A stretch of 35,578 bases of DNA from CAZCSK01 sp964501265 (lineage in GTDB: Bacteria > Actinomycetota > CADDZG01 > JAHWKV01): NCBI GenBank assembly GCA_964501265.1, contig CAZCSK010000023.1, forward strand, positions 1 through 35,578. Direction: 5' to 3'. The translations under genes and the position numbers were made by a program. Positions within the stretch are counted from its first letter, which is position 1. Each line of letters opens with the position of its first letter. Below the pieces are notes generated by a model. It saw only the letters and a program-made list of their open reading frames with translations. It had not been told where the DNA came from and searched no databases. Shown one piece after another: positions 13,053 to 20,941 of the stretch.

Positions 13053-14534
13053 ATGTCCGAAAAGTATCTGAACCACATTGGGGGTAAGTGGGTTGGGCCG
13101 GGGTCGGGAGAGTATTTCCCCAGCCTCAATCCCGCCGACGGCACTGAGGAGCTGGGGACATTTCCTCGATCGGGCGCTGGCGATATCGACGACGGGGTCG
13201 CTGCGGCCAAAGCGGCGTATCCAAATTGGTTCAGGACCCCAGTGCCCGAGCGTGCCGATTACGTGCTCCGTGCGGGTCTGATCTTGGAACGGCGCAAGGA
13301 GGAGCTGTCGGTCCTTATGACTCGAGAGATGGGCAAGACCCTTAAGGAGAGCAGGGCAGACGTCCAAGAGGGGATCGATTTTTGCTTGTACATGGCCGGC
13401 GAGGGGCGTCGTTTCTTCGGCCATACCGTACCCGCCGAGTTGAAGGCCAAGTTCTCGATGACCCTTCGCCACCCCATTGGCGTTGTTGCACTCATCACTC
13501 CCTGGAACTTTCCCATCGCTATCCCCCTTTGGAAGATCGCGCCGGCGTTGATTGCAGGATGTACGAGCATCTTTAAGCCCGCCGAAGACACCCCACTTCT
13601 TGCGACGCTTCTTGTGCAGATCTTCGAAGAGGTCGGGCTTCCCGCCGGTGTGTTGAATCTGATCCACGGTTATGGCGAGGAGGCAGGGGAGCCTCTGGTA
13701 ATCCATCCAGATGTTAGAGGTGTTTCGTTCACGGGTTCCCTCGAAGTGGGCCGGCATATCAACGAAACCTGCGGGCGTCTGATGAAACGGTGCTCTCTGG
13801 AGTTGGGTTCGAAGAACGCTTTGATCGTGATGCCCGACGCCGACCTCGACCTGGCGGTCGAAGCCGCCGCCTGGGGTGCATTTGCCACCAGCGGCCAGCG
13901 CTGTACCGCGACTAGCCGCCTGATCGTTCACCCGGATTCGAAGTCCGCCTTCCGGGACGGACTTCTGGACAGAGTTACCAAGATGAAGGTTGGTTCGGGT
14001 CTTGACCCCGAGGTTGAGCTTGCTCCGGTGATCAACGCCAAGCAGAAGGAGCGAGTCTTGGAGTACATCGAGATAGGCCGTTCCGAGGGCGCAGTTTTGC
14101 TGACCGGTGGCGAGGAGTTGACAGGCGGGACCTACGCCAATGGCAACTTCCTCGCCCCCACTGTTTTCGACGAGATGACCCCCACGATGCGCATCGCCCA
14201 GGAGGAAATCTTCGGGCCGGTGACTGGGATCATGGACTTCTCGACGCTAGATGAGGCTTTGGCCATCGCGAACTCGACTCAGTACGGGCTTTCCTGTTCG
14301 ATTTACACCCGGGATATCACATCAACATTCAAAGCGATTCAGGAGTTGGAGTTCGGAGTGGTCTACGTCAACGCACCAACCATCGGGGCGGAAGTTCAGC
14401 TGCCGTTTGGCGGAATGAAATCGACAGGCAACGGCCACCGCGAGGCCGGTCCGACCTCGCTGGACGAATTCACCGAATGGAAATCAGTATCAGTGGACTT
14501 TTCGGGCAAAGTACAAAAAGCCCAAATGAAGTAA
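13053..14534 (+). CDS. NAD(P)-dependent aldehyde dehydrogenase (P5C / semialdehyde type)
   Basis: ALDH superfamily enzyme oxidising an aldehyde or semialdehyde to the acid. Catalytic residues are present: N152 (TPWNF), K175 (FKPAE), E250 (LELGSKN) and nucleophile C284 in SGQRCTATSR, plus EEIFGPV and the C-terminal PFGGMKSTGNGHREAG. The GQRCTATSR and K-S-T-G-N-G-H-R-E-A-G variants are those of alpha-ketoglutarate semialdehyde, aminoadipate semialdehyde and some P5C dehydrogenases; the exact substrate is not certain. It could complete proline catabolism with the proline dehydrogenase at 2786-3694, but the genes are 9 kb apart. ATG at 13053 is preferred: AAGGAG lies upstream, while the in-frame start at 12987 has none. 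It is divergent from pilC. Confidence 0.93.
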   Translation: MSEKYLNHIGGKWVGPGSGEYFPSLNPADGTEELGTFPRSGAGDIDDGVAAAKAAYPNWFRTPVPERADYVLRAGLILERRKEELSVLMTREMGKTLKESRADVQEGIDFCLYMAGEGRRFFGHTVPAELKAKFSMTLRHPIGVVALITPWNFPIAIPLWKIAPALIAGCTSIFKPAEDTPLLATLLVQIFEEVGLPAGVLNLIHGYGEEAGEPLVIHPDVRGVSFTGSLEVGRHINETCGRLMKRCSLELGSKNALIVMPDADLDLAVEAAAWGAFATSGQRCTATSRLIVHPDSKSAFRDGLLDRVTKMKVGSGLDPEVELAPVINAKQKERVLEYIEIGRSEGAVLLTGGEELTGGTYANGNFLAPTVFDEMTPTMRIAQEEIFGPVTGIMDFSTLDEALAIANSTQYGLSCSIYTRDITSTFKAIQELEFGVVYVNAPTIGAEVQLPFGGMKSTGNGHREAGPTSLDEFTEWKSVSVDFSGKVQKAQMK

Positions 14535-14535
14535 T

Positions 14536-14552
14536 CCCTCCCCAAGGGAGGG
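14536..14552 (+). other. Hairpin between the aldehyde dehydrogenase and O-antigen-ligase-like genes
   Basis: CCCTCCC-CAA-GGGAGGG, a perfect 7-bp stem, begins 2 nt after the aldehyde dehydrogenase stop. Only a TTGGG follows, so termination would be weak or partial. Confidence 0.4.
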
Positions 14553-14582
14553 TTGGGCATTGGCGGGCATCATACTGAGCCC

Positions 14583-16313
14583 ATGCAAGCAAGATCGATT
14601 CCGGTTGAACCCTTACAAGCTGAGCCTTTCATCCGTAAATTCGGGCAGTGGTTCGCGACATTCTCCTTAGCCTTTTCGGTCATATGGGTTTCGTTCAAAG
14701 ATGGTGGTGCTCATCGGCCAACGCTCATTAAGGCCCAGCTACTTGTCTTCGCGGCTCTGATCATCTTGGCTGTGACCAAGGGATTGGTTTTTCCCAAGAA
14801 CCGGGGCACGCTAATTACAGTTGGCGTGGTGGTTCTGGCCGCCTCTGTCTCGACCGTGACATCTCTAGATCTCGATGCCAGTTTTCCGGCATTGCTCAAC
14901 TGGCTATGGCTTGGCGGCGTCGCCCTGTTGGCGCCAGCGGTGCTTCAGGACGCCCGCCGGTACGAGCTGATGATCGCCGCGCTCCTCGGCGCCGCTCTCA
15001 TACAGGTCGCCTACTCGTTCTGGATCTGGCAGGGCATCGGCGTTGCGGGCCGGCTTCAGTCAGGCACTTTCCATTCTCCGAACCAATATGCGGGTTACCT
15101 GATCCTGCTAGTCCCGCTTTTTCTAGCCGCGGCCTTGACCGAGTCAGGGGTCATCAGGAAGGTGGGGTGGGGCCTGCTCGCGGTGCTGGTGTATCTGGGC
15201 ATCGCGCTCAGCGGCTCCAGGGCTGGGGCCGTCGCGGCTGTCATCGGAGTCTCCATAGCTGTGGGGATCTGTGCCAGACGCCGACCTGGCCGGACTTTTG
15301 CGAGTCTCGGCGTTATCGCGATCGGGTTTGTGGGTGCAGGTTGGCTCATGACTGGGCCGGTTTTTTTTCCCGAGGCCCAAGGTGAAGGTTCGACCGGCGC
15401 TTTGACCACTTTCAAGAGCAAGTCCGGCTCAGGGCCGCGCAGCAGCTTTGAGCGCATTGAATGGAGCAAGGCCGCGTTTCGGGTTGGCGCCAGCAGGCCT
15501 CTGACCGGCGCCGGTCTCGGAACTTTCCCGGACATGATCTTTGAGTTCCAAGATGAAACTGTCCCCTGGTCTCGTTACGCGCACAACGATTATTTCGAAG
15601 CGTTTGCCGACGGCGGCTTGCCGCTGGCGATCGGTTTGATTGCATTGCCTATCACGGCCCTATGGGCTGCCCGAAGGCGGCTGTCGGGCTGGCGGATAGG
15701 ACTGGCCGCGGGATTGGTGGGAGCTTCGGCTCACCTGTTGGTCGACCACGATTGGTCGTATCCGGGTTATTCGGTCACTTACACGGTGATGGCCATGATG
15801 CTGGCTGTAGATCCCATTGACGCTCCAAGGATCACGACCAAGAGTTTTCGTGCACCGCTAATTATTGTGGCGGGGGCGTTGATAGCTTTGCTCTTGAACG
15901 GTTCCATGCCCTTTGCCACGAAACCGCAACTGCGCAAGGCCGAAGAATTGATTGCCCTTGGCGGCGTTCAGAATCTGCGCCGGGCGGAACAAATATTGGT
16001 CCAGGCGATGTCAACCGATCAACTCGACTTGCCGCTTACCTGGCAGCTGGCTGCGGTCAAAAACAAACTCGGCCTGGTCGATCAGGCCCGACGGTTGCAT
16101 GAGGCGGCAATCAACCGCGCTCCAAACGCCATGGGGGTCTATGTAGAGGCAGCGCAGTTCGAGTTGTCTGCTAACCGACCCGACGCTGCGCTCAAATTAG
16201 CCGACCGGGGCATAGCGTTGATACGCGGGCGAGTCGATAGTGACCGCCTACGTGGAGCCCTTTCCGAACTACTCTCGGTGAGGACGTCCGTCCGCGATCA
16301 ACTGGGAGCCTGA
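14583..16313 (+). CDS. O-antigen ligase-like membrane protein (Wzy_C) with TPR-like tail
   Basis: A polytopic membrane protein with about 10-12 hydrophobic segments between residues 25 and 450, and the Wzy_C/WaaL core: ALSGSRAGAVAA, then the extracellular loop with TGAGLGTFPDMIFEF...SRYAHNDYFEAFADGGLP. These are the hallmarks of O-antigen ligases, polymerases and related glycan-transfer enzymes. In Gram-positive or pilus contexts, related proteins attach glycan to pilin or cell-wall polymer. The last about 120 residues (from LRKAEELIALGG) form helical repeats resembling TPRs. Start choice is uncertain: ATG at 14583 has no clear Shine-Dalgarno, and a TTG at 14553 sits right after GGGAGGG. Whether it decorates the pili encoded nearby is only a guess. 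Confidence 0.85.
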   Translation: MQARSIPVEPLQAEPFIRKFGQWFATFSLAFSVIWVSFKDGGAHRPTLIKAQLLVFAALIILAVTKGLVFPKNRGTLITVGVVVLAASVSTVTSLDLDASFPALLNWLWLGGVALLAPAVLQDARRYELMIAALLGAALIQVAYSFWIWQGIGVAGRLQSGTFHSPNQYAGYLILLVPLFLAAALTESGVIRKVGWGLLAVLVYLGIALSGSRAGAVAAVIGVSIAVGICARRRPGRTFASLGVIAIGFVGAGWLMTGPVFFPEAQGEGSTGALTTFKSKSGSGPRSSFERIEWSKAAFRVGASRPLTGAGLGTFPDMIFEFQDETVPWSRYAHNDYFEAFADGGLPLAIGLIALPITALWAARRRLSGWRIGLAAGLVGASAHLLVDHDWSYPGYSVTYTVMAMMLAVDPIDAPRITTKSFRAPLIIVAGALIALLLNGSMPFATKPQLRKAEELIALGGVQNLRRAEQILVQAMSTDQLDLPLTWQLAAVKNKLGLVDQARRLHEAAINRAPNAMGVYVEAAQFELSANRPDAALKLADRGIALIRGRVDSDRLRGALSELLSVRTSVRDQLGA

Positions 16314-16322
16314 GGAGGCCCC

Positions 16323-16364
16323 GGGGGCGCGTGTCTCAGAAATTGGTAAATCGCGCCCCCTTTT
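16323..16364. terminator. Intrinsic terminator between convergent genes
   Basis: GGGGGCGCG (16323-16331) pairs with CGCGCCCCC (16352-16360) around a 20-nt loop, followed by TTTT on the plus strand. It ends the O-antigen-ligase-like gene and may also serve the convergent SDR gene that ends at 16367. Confidence 0.7.
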
Positions 16365-16366
16365 GG

Positions 16367-17125
16367 TTAAGCGGTCCAGCCCCCGTCGACTATTAAGTTG
16401 GCTCCTGTTACGTAAGAGGCTGCTTCCGAGGCTAGGAACACGGCCGCTCCCACGATCTCTTCCGGTTGTGCCCATCGCCCCATTGGAATTTGGTCCAAAG
16501 TCATTTTCACGAAGTTTTCGTCCTTTGACAGCGCCCCCCAGATCTCGGTGTCGACTGCCCCGGGGGACAGAGCGTTCACGCGCACGCCTATCGGGGCCCA
16601 CTCCTGGGCGAGGACTCGAGTCATGGCGATGAGGCCTGCCTTCGCTGCCGAGTAGTTGGCCCGCAATGGTGTTGGTTGCACGCCGTCGACGGAGGCAACG
16701 TTGATCACCGATCCCTTGCCCTGCCCCAAAAGATGCGGCCCCGCCGCCTTGCACACCCGGAACGCCGACGAGAGATTTAGATCAAGCACCTTGTGCCACC
16801 CGTCTTCACGCATCCCAACCAGGGGTGACATGAACCGGGTCCCGCCGGCATTGTTGACGACGATGTCAAGGCCCCCGAGTTCCTCAATCGTGCGGGCGAC
16901 CGAGGCTTCGACTGCGCCAGTATCAGTCACGTCGCACGGGGTCACTAGAGCGCGTCGACCCGCGGCGCGAACGAGCTCAGCTGTTTCTTCAAGACCTTCC
17001 ACCGACCTTGCCGCGAGGGCCACGTCGGCGCCGTGCTGCGCGAGGCCCACGGCGATCGCCCTACCGATCCCTCTGCTGGCCCCGGTTACGTAAGCGATTT
17101 TGCCTTCAAGCGAAAAGATTGACAC
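16367..17125 (-). CDS. Classical SDR family oxidoreductase
   Basis: A 252-aa classical short-chain dehydrogenase. Visible are the Rossmann glycine motif T-G-A-S-R-G-I-G (14-21), the NNAG strand, the catalytic Ser in NVASVDG, Y-S-A-A-K (Tyr/Lys pair) and the C-terminal ASYVTGANLIVDGGWTA. An Arg after the first beta-strand (ALAARS) suggests NADP(H). It resembles FabG- and glucose-dehydrogenase-like enzymes, but the substrate cannot be assigned. It is a single gene between two plus-strand operons. Confidence 0.92.
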   Translation of the reverse strand: MSIFSLEGKIAYVTGASRGIGRAIAVGLAQHGADVALAARSVEGLEETAELVRAAGRRALVTPCDVTDTGAVEASVARTIEELGGLDIVVNNAGGTRFMSPLVGMREDGWHKVLDLNLSSAFRVCKAAGPHLLGQGKGSVINVASVDGVQPTPLRANYSAAKAGLIAMTRVLAQEWAPIGVRVNALSPGAVDTEIWGALSKDENFVKMTLDQIPMGRWAQPEEIVGAAVFLASEAASYVTGANLIVDGGWTA

Positions 17126-17262
17126 TTTGCGACTCCCTTCAAGCTGCGAAAACCAATACCTTTATACTCGCTGACCAAGGTGTAGAGATTATTTCGTTCA
17201 CGCCGGGTAAGGGAAAAGTTATCTAGACCGGTCCGCGCTAGGGAGTTGGGAGGGAAGGCAAA

Positions 17263-18156
17263 GTGGCGCGGGTAACGCAGACGGAAATGATCGAACAGTT
17301 GCTTGCCGCACGCGGAACCATCGTGCTTCTTGGCGGCATCGACACCGGCAAGACCAGTTTCGGGCTAACCGTTGCCGACGCTGCGCGGGCGGCCGGATTG
17401 CACATCGCATATGTGGATGCGGACGTTGGTCAGTCCACGATTGGGCCACCGACTTGCGTGGGACTCAAGTTCTGCAAAGATTTAGAGAAGGTCGATTCCG
17501 AGTCAATCATGCAAGCAGACGAGTTGGGATTCGTTGGCTCGAACTCTCCCGAGGGTCACCTATTGCCCCTGGTTGCGAGCACGGCCCGGCTCGTCAATCA
17601 TGCCCGCCAGGCCGGTTGCGAGATGGTGATCGTCGATACGAGTTCGTTCATATCGGGCGTTTACGCCGAGATTTTGAAGTACTACAAGTTGGAACTGATC
17701 CGGCCCGATGCCGTGGTCGGTTTTCAGCGGGGCGAGGAACTCGACCCGATTCTGGGTGTCGTCAGCCGCTTCTTTCCGGCGGAGGTCATAACCCTGAAAG
17801 TGGATCGAGCGATTGTCGAGCGATCGGCGCAGGAGCGCCTCGAAGCACGGGAGGCCAGTTTCGCGGCATACTTTGCTCCACCGCTTTCTCGATGGCGGGT
17901 CAAGACTTCAGTGTTCATGCCGTCGATCCCCCCAGAGACCGATTTGTCTCGGCTCCACGGCCTGGTGGTGGGGCTAGAGGATGGATCAGGAAAATGCCGG
18001 GGAATTGGCCTGCTGGAGTTTGAGCGGGAGGAGAAAGTGCTTAGGATGGTCACGTCGGTTGGTGATGGTGCAAAAGGGCTTAGGCTGGGATCGGTTCGGA
18101 TGACGCCCGACGGCAAAGTCCTCGGCCGGGTAACCATTAGGGAGCTTTTCGGATAA
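17263..18156 (+). CDS. Clp1/Grc3-like P-loop protein (polynucleotide 5'-kinase family)
   Basis: The N-terminal Walker A, G24-G-I-D-T-G-K-T31, and the following A-Y-V-D-A-D54-V-G-Q-S-T-I-G-P-P are the signature of the CLP1_P family, whose eukaryal and archaeal members phosphorylate RNA 5'-hydroxyls. The motif VIVDTSSFISGVYAEILKYYKLELIRPDAVVGFQ matches the family's second core. A C-terminal domain (about 205-297) is of the small beta type. The length is 297 aa. The GTG start has GGGAGGGAAGG upstream. It is first in a tight operon with the bS22 gene (13 nt), a hydrolase lipoprotein and a SAM hydroxide adenosyltransferase. A role in RNA repair or processing is inferred from the family only; bacterial homologues are poorly studied. 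Confidence 0.8.
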   Translation: MARVTQTEMIEQLLAARGTIVLLGGIDTGKTSFGLTVADAARAAGLHIAYVDADVGQSTIGPPTCVGLKFCKDLEKVDSESIMQADELGFVGSNSPEGHLLPLVASTARLVNHARQAGCEMVIVDTSSFISGVYAEILKYYKLELIRPDAVVGFQRGEELDPILGVVSRFFPAEVITLKVDRAIVERSAQERLEAREASFAAYFAPPLSRWRVKTSVFMPSIPPETDLSRLHGLVVGLEDGSGKCRGIGLLEFEREEKVLRMVTSVGDGAKGLRLGSVRMTPDGKVLGRVTIRELFG

Positions 18157-18169
18157 CGATAGGAGACAT

Positions 18170-18271
18170 ATGTCGTCGGTAGTCAAGAAACGCCGCAAGA
18201 AAATGCGAAAGAAGAAACACAAGAAGATGCTGAAGAAGACTCGTTGGGCAAGGCGGCAGGCGGGCAAATAA
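18170..18271 (+). CDS. Small ribosomal subunit protein bS22 (AURKAIP1/COX24 domain)
   Basis: A 33-residue, extremely basic protein: M-S-S-V-V-K-K-R-R-K-K-M-R-K-K-K-H-K-K-M-L-K-K-T-R-W-A-R-R-Q-A-G-K. It matches the mycobacterial bS22 pattern (x-S-V-I-K-K-R-R-K-R-M-x-K-K-K-H-R-K-x-x-x-x-T-R), a protein seen near the decoding centre/30S-50S bridge in mycobacterial ribosomes. AGGAG lies 4 nt before the ATG, and the stop adjoins the ATG of the next gene. The gene is usually missed by automatic ORF callers because of its size. It is a good marker of Actinomycetota. Confidence 0.9.
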   Translation: MSSVVKKRRKKMRKKKHKKMLKKTRWARRQAGK

Positions 18272-18961
18272 ATGTTTCGCGTCCGGCGTTTTGCGGTCGC
18301 CGCTGCTCTGCTTGTGATTGTGACCGGGGCATGCGGGGGCCGCGACGTCGCCGATGTCACGTTCCGCACTTCAGATGGATTTACCTTGGAGGGACGCCTC
18401 TTCGGACACGGTGATAAGGCCGTGATTCTTGCTCACGAGTTTGAAACCGATCAATCTTCGTGGTCCGGATTTGCATCCGACCTTGCTAAGCAGGGTTACG
18501 CGGTTCTCACATTCAACTTCCGCGGATACGGCAAGTCGCAGGGATCAAGGGACATCGGTTCAATGGACCGAGACGTTTCGGGCGCGATCAAGTTCATGTC
18601 GGATACCCACGCCGCCGAGCGAATAGTATTGGTCGGGGCCAGCATGGGCGGGACCGCTTCTTTGATTGCGGCAGACCGCGCCGAGCTTCCCGTCGTCACT
18701 TTGTCCGCGCCGGTCAGCTTTAAGGGACTCGACGCCGGGAATCATTTGGCAGGGATCGGAGCCCCCAAACTCTTCATTGCAGCCGATGGCGATTCCGCAG
18801 CGTCGAAGGCCGCCAGGGAACTTTTCCGGCGCGCCGCCGATCCCGGGGCCGGCCTCGAACTCTTGATCGGCAACGCACACGGCACGGCTCTTTTAGATTC
18901 CAAACAGTCCGACAGGGTCACGTCGTTGCTCCGCAGCTTCATCTCAAGAAATACGAAATGA
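18272..18961 (+). CDS. Alpha/beta-hydrolase lipoprotein
   Basis: A signal peptide with lipobox (LVIVTGA-C21) predicts a membrane-anchored extracytoplasmic lipoprotein. The alpha/beta-hydrolase core follows: oxyanion part ILAHEFETD, strand TFNFRGYGKSQG, nucleophile elbow G-A-S124-M-G-G, and a C-terminal catalytic His in NAHGTALL. The length of 229 aa is that of small esterases/lipases of the dienelactone-hydrolase or BAAT-like kind. Substrate unknown. It begins right after the bS22 stop and its last 4 bp overlap the next gene (ATGA). Confidence 0.85.
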   Translation: MFRVRRFAVAAALLVIVTGACGGRDVADVTFRTSDGFTLEGRLFGHGDKAVILAHEFETDQSSWSGFASDLAKQGYAVLTFNFRGYGKSQGSRDIGSMDRDVSGAIKFMSDTHAAERIVLVGASMGGTASLIAADRAELPVVTLSAPVSFKGLDAGNHLAGIGAPKLFIAADGDSAASKAARELFRRAADPGAGLELLIGNAHGTALLDSKQSDRVTSLLRSFISRNTK

Positions 18962-19791
18962 GTCCTAGTTTCGAAACCATCACGTTTCTTTCGGACTACG
19001 GCCTGACCGACGAGTTCGTGGGCGTTTGTAAAGGAGTGATGCGCAAGATCGCACCGAGTGTCGAGATCATAGATATAACCCACGGCATTCATCCCCAGAG
19101 CATCCGCGATGGTGCGATGGTCCTGGCGCAGTCGGTGACCTATATGCCCAGAGCCGTGCATCTGGCAATCGTCGATCCCGGAGTTGGGTCAGACAGGATG
19201 CCTGTCATTGTGGCAACCGAGGCAGGTTCCCTTCTAGTTGGACCTGACAACGGACTGTTGACCCTCGCCTCGGCCGCCCTCGGGGGTTCATCGAGCGCGG
19301 TGAAGATCGACAATCCGAATTACATGCTCCCCAAACCCTCACGGACGTTTCACGGGCGAGACTTGTTTTCGCCAGCCGCCGCCCATCTGGCCATGGGTGT
19401 TGCGATGGAGGATTTTGGCCCGGCGTTGGATCTGAGGGCGCTTGTTCAACTGGGGGTCGCGCGTCCGCGGCGCCACGACGACCATTATCACGCCGAGGTC
19501 TTGCACGTCGACAGGTTCGGCAATCTGCAGCTCAATCTCACACCGCTGGAGATGAAGGAAGTGGGGCTTGGCGTCGGCTCAGCTCTAGAGGTGAGAGTCG
19601 AGGGAAATAGAACTCTCGTCAATTACGGCGAAACGTTCGGAGCTGCCGGCGAGGGTGAGCTGGTGGTGACCGAGGACTCCCACGGGCTGATCGCGGTGTC
19701 GGTCTATTGCGGAAGCGCGGCAGAAAGACTCGACGCCTCCATGGGGTCATCGGTCATAGTCGGCCCGCTGGGTTCAGGCGCCGAAGATTAG
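18958..19791 (+). CDS. SAM hydroxide adenosyltransferase (DUF62 family)
   Basis: Hydrolyses S-adenosylmethionine to adenosine and methionine; it is the bacterial relative of the fluorinase and chlorinase. The N-terminal T-F-L-S-D-Y-G-L-T-D-E-F-V-G is the family signature. D73 (IVDPGVGS), R80 and H132 (TFHGRD) reproduce the Asp-Arg-His triad with the spacing of 7 and 52 residues of characterised duf62 proteins, so halogenase activity is unlikely. A C-terminal beta-barrel domain (from about 170, HVDRFGNLQLNL) is present. The 277-aa length is standard. Start ATG overlaps the hydrolase stop. Confidence 0.95.
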   Translation: MSPSFETITFLSDYGLTDEFVGVCKGVMRKIAPSVEIIDITHGIHPQSIRDGAMVLAQSVTYMPRAVHLAIVDPGVGSDRMPVIVATEAGSLLVGPDNGLLTLASAALGGSSSAVKIDNPNYMLPKPSRTFHGRDLFSPAAAHLAMGVAMEDFGPALDLRALVQLGVARPRRHDDHYHAEVLHVDRFGNLQLNLTPLEMKEVGLGVGSALEVRVEGNRTLVNYGETFGAAGEGELVVTEDSHGLIAVSVYCGSAAERLDASMGSSVIVGPLGSGAED

Positions 19792-19853
19792 TCCGAATCT
19801 AAAGGGCTCGTGACGTATTGGGGCAACTGCGGGCACGAATATCGACACTTGAC

Positions 19854-19890
19854 TACACGTGCAGTACACGTTAGGTGTATGATTGGTGTA
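19854..19890 (+). promoter_or_regulatory. VapBC operator with four phased half-sites
   Basis: TACAC occurs at 19854-19858 and 19865-19869, and its complement GTGTA at 19875-19879 and 19886-19890. Start-to-start spacings are 11, 10 and 11 bp, so all four lie on one face of the helix. A TATGAT (19878-19883) sits 7 nt before the vapB ATG, suggesting a leaderless transcript. TTGACT at 19849-19854 is too far from TATGAT for a standard -35. Confidence 0.55.
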
Positions 19891-20102
19891 TGAGCCGAGC
19901 GAGGACGAACATCGAGATCGATGAGACTTATGTGGAGGCAATCATGCGCCGCTACGGAGTTCGAACGAAGACCGAAGCGGTCGACCTAGCGCTCCGCAAT
20001 CTCGCAGGTCAGCCCATGTCGCGCGACGAGGCGCTGGCAATGCGAGGGGCAAGAGCAATATCGGAAGTCCCCCCGGATACCTCGCCCCGCAGGGCGATGT
20101 GA
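19890..20102 (+). CDS. VapB-type antitoxin
   Basis: A 70-aa antitoxin of the VapB (DUF2191-like) type: R-T-N-I-E-I-D-E-T-Y-V-E-A-I-M-R-R-Y-G-V-R-T-K-T-E-A-V-D-L-A-L-R-N-L is the compact RHH DNA-binding half, followed by a flexible tail (residues 45-70) that binds toxin. ATG at 19890 is preferred over the in-frame start at 19875, which would sit inside the operator. Its stop overlaps the toxin GTG by 2 nt (GTGA). Confidence 0.88.
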   Translation: MSRARTNIEIDETYVEAIMRRYGVRTKTEAVDLALRNLAGQPMSRDEALAMRGARAISEVPPDTSPRRAM

Positions 20103-20509
20103 TCCTGGCCGACACGTCAGCCTGGGTCGAATACGATCGAGCAACCGGGAGCACTGTGGATCGGCGCCTCACCGAGTTGATAGGCGAGGGGGCCGAGCTT
20201 GCCGTAACCGAGCCAGTGATTATGGAGGTGCTTGCTGGTGCGCGTAACGAGGAACGGGAGGCCGAACTGCGCCGGCTCCTTCTTCGGTTCGAACTACTTC
20301 GGTTCGACGCAGCGGTAGACTTCGATGGAGCCGTGCGCGTGTACCGAAACTGCCGGTCGGCAGGGGTCACACCTCGAGGATTGGTTGCCTGCATGATCGC
20401 GGCCGTCGCCTGGCGGCAAAGCGCGGCGTTGCTCGCCTTCGATGTTGACCTTGCGCGAGTAGCTGAGGTCGTGGGTCTCGGCCTCGACCCAGCATCACTC
20501 ACCGCATGA
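20099..20509 (+). CDS. VapC-type PIN toxin with a missing acidic residue
   Basis: A PIN-domain ribonuclease of 136 aa: I-L-A-D5-T-S-A-W-V-E-Y, E43 (VIMEVLAGA) and the FD115-V-D117 motif are present. In the usual TPR-x-L-x-D-C-x-I-A-A stretch the Asp is replaced by Ala (GLV-A97-CMIAA, codon GCC; one base from GAC). That position is normally a metal ligand, so activity may be reduced or lost, or another Asp may substitute. GTG start at 20099 overlaps the vapB TGA. It is convergent with the cupredoxin gene, ending 15 bp from it. Confidence 0.87.
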   Translation: MILADTSAWVEYDRATGSTVDRRLTELIGEGAELAVTEPVIMEVLAGARNEEREAELRRLLLRFELLRFDAAVDFDGAVRVYRNCRSAGVTPRGLVACMIAAVAWRQSAALLAFDVDLARVAEVVGLGLDPASLTA

Positions 20510-20524
20510 AAAAGAGTCGCCCGG

Positions 20525-20941
20525 TCAGCGAATCGTGATGAGGCCCTTCATCCCGTAGGCGAAGTGTCCTGGGAGGTGGCATGCGTAAACGAGCTTGCCG
20601 GGTTTTGGGAACCTAAAGGTTGTTGAGGCGGTAGCGCCCGCCGGTACTGTGACCTCCCCTGGGACCTCGCCGTGAGTCTGTTCGCTCCCTTTCTCGTGGC
20701 GGGCTTGCACTGCATCATCTCCCAGGATGAATTCGTGGTCGATCGGGTCGGTGTTGCGAATCACGAATGTAACGGTGGCCCCTGCAGTCACCTCGAATGA
20801 GTCTTCAATGAACTTCGAGTGATGTATCCGGACCTCGACGGTCTGGGGACGGGAGGCCGGGGGAGGAGTAGAAGCGGCGCTGCAGGTTGTGGCAAGCAGA
20901 AGTCCGGTCATCGATGAGGCCGCAATCCGCATCCTGATCAC
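20525..20941 (-). CDS. Secreted cupredoxin-domain protein
   Basis: A blue-copper fold of 138 aa. An N-terminal hydrophobic signal segment (residues 5-22) ends near a Cys20 that may or may not serve as lipobox, then a Pro-rich linker. Copper ligands are H69 (PIDHEF), C121, H126 and M131 in YACHLPGHFAYGMKG, the plastocyanin/amicyanin arrangement. A role in electron transfer or copper handling outside the membrane is inferred. GTG at 20941 overlaps the DUF2330 stop (GTGA), so the two are co-translated. Confidence 0.85.
   Translation of the reverse strand: MIRMRIAASSMTGLLLATTCSAASTPPPASRPQTVEVRIHHSKFIEDSFEVTAGATVTFVIRNTDPIDHEFILGDDAVQARHEKGSEQTHGEVPGEVTVPAGATASTTFRFPKPGKLVYACHLPGHFAYGMKGLITIR

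Noticed and set aside
12999..13931. Minus-strand ORF of 310 aa opposite the aldehyde dehydrogenase
   Set aside because: Shadow of a complete ALDH with all catalytic residues.
15360..15370. Run of eight Ts in the O-antigen-ligase-like gene as a phase-variation tract
   Set aside because: The run is short, within a high-GC genome, and the frame is intact through it; a single sequence cannot show slippage.
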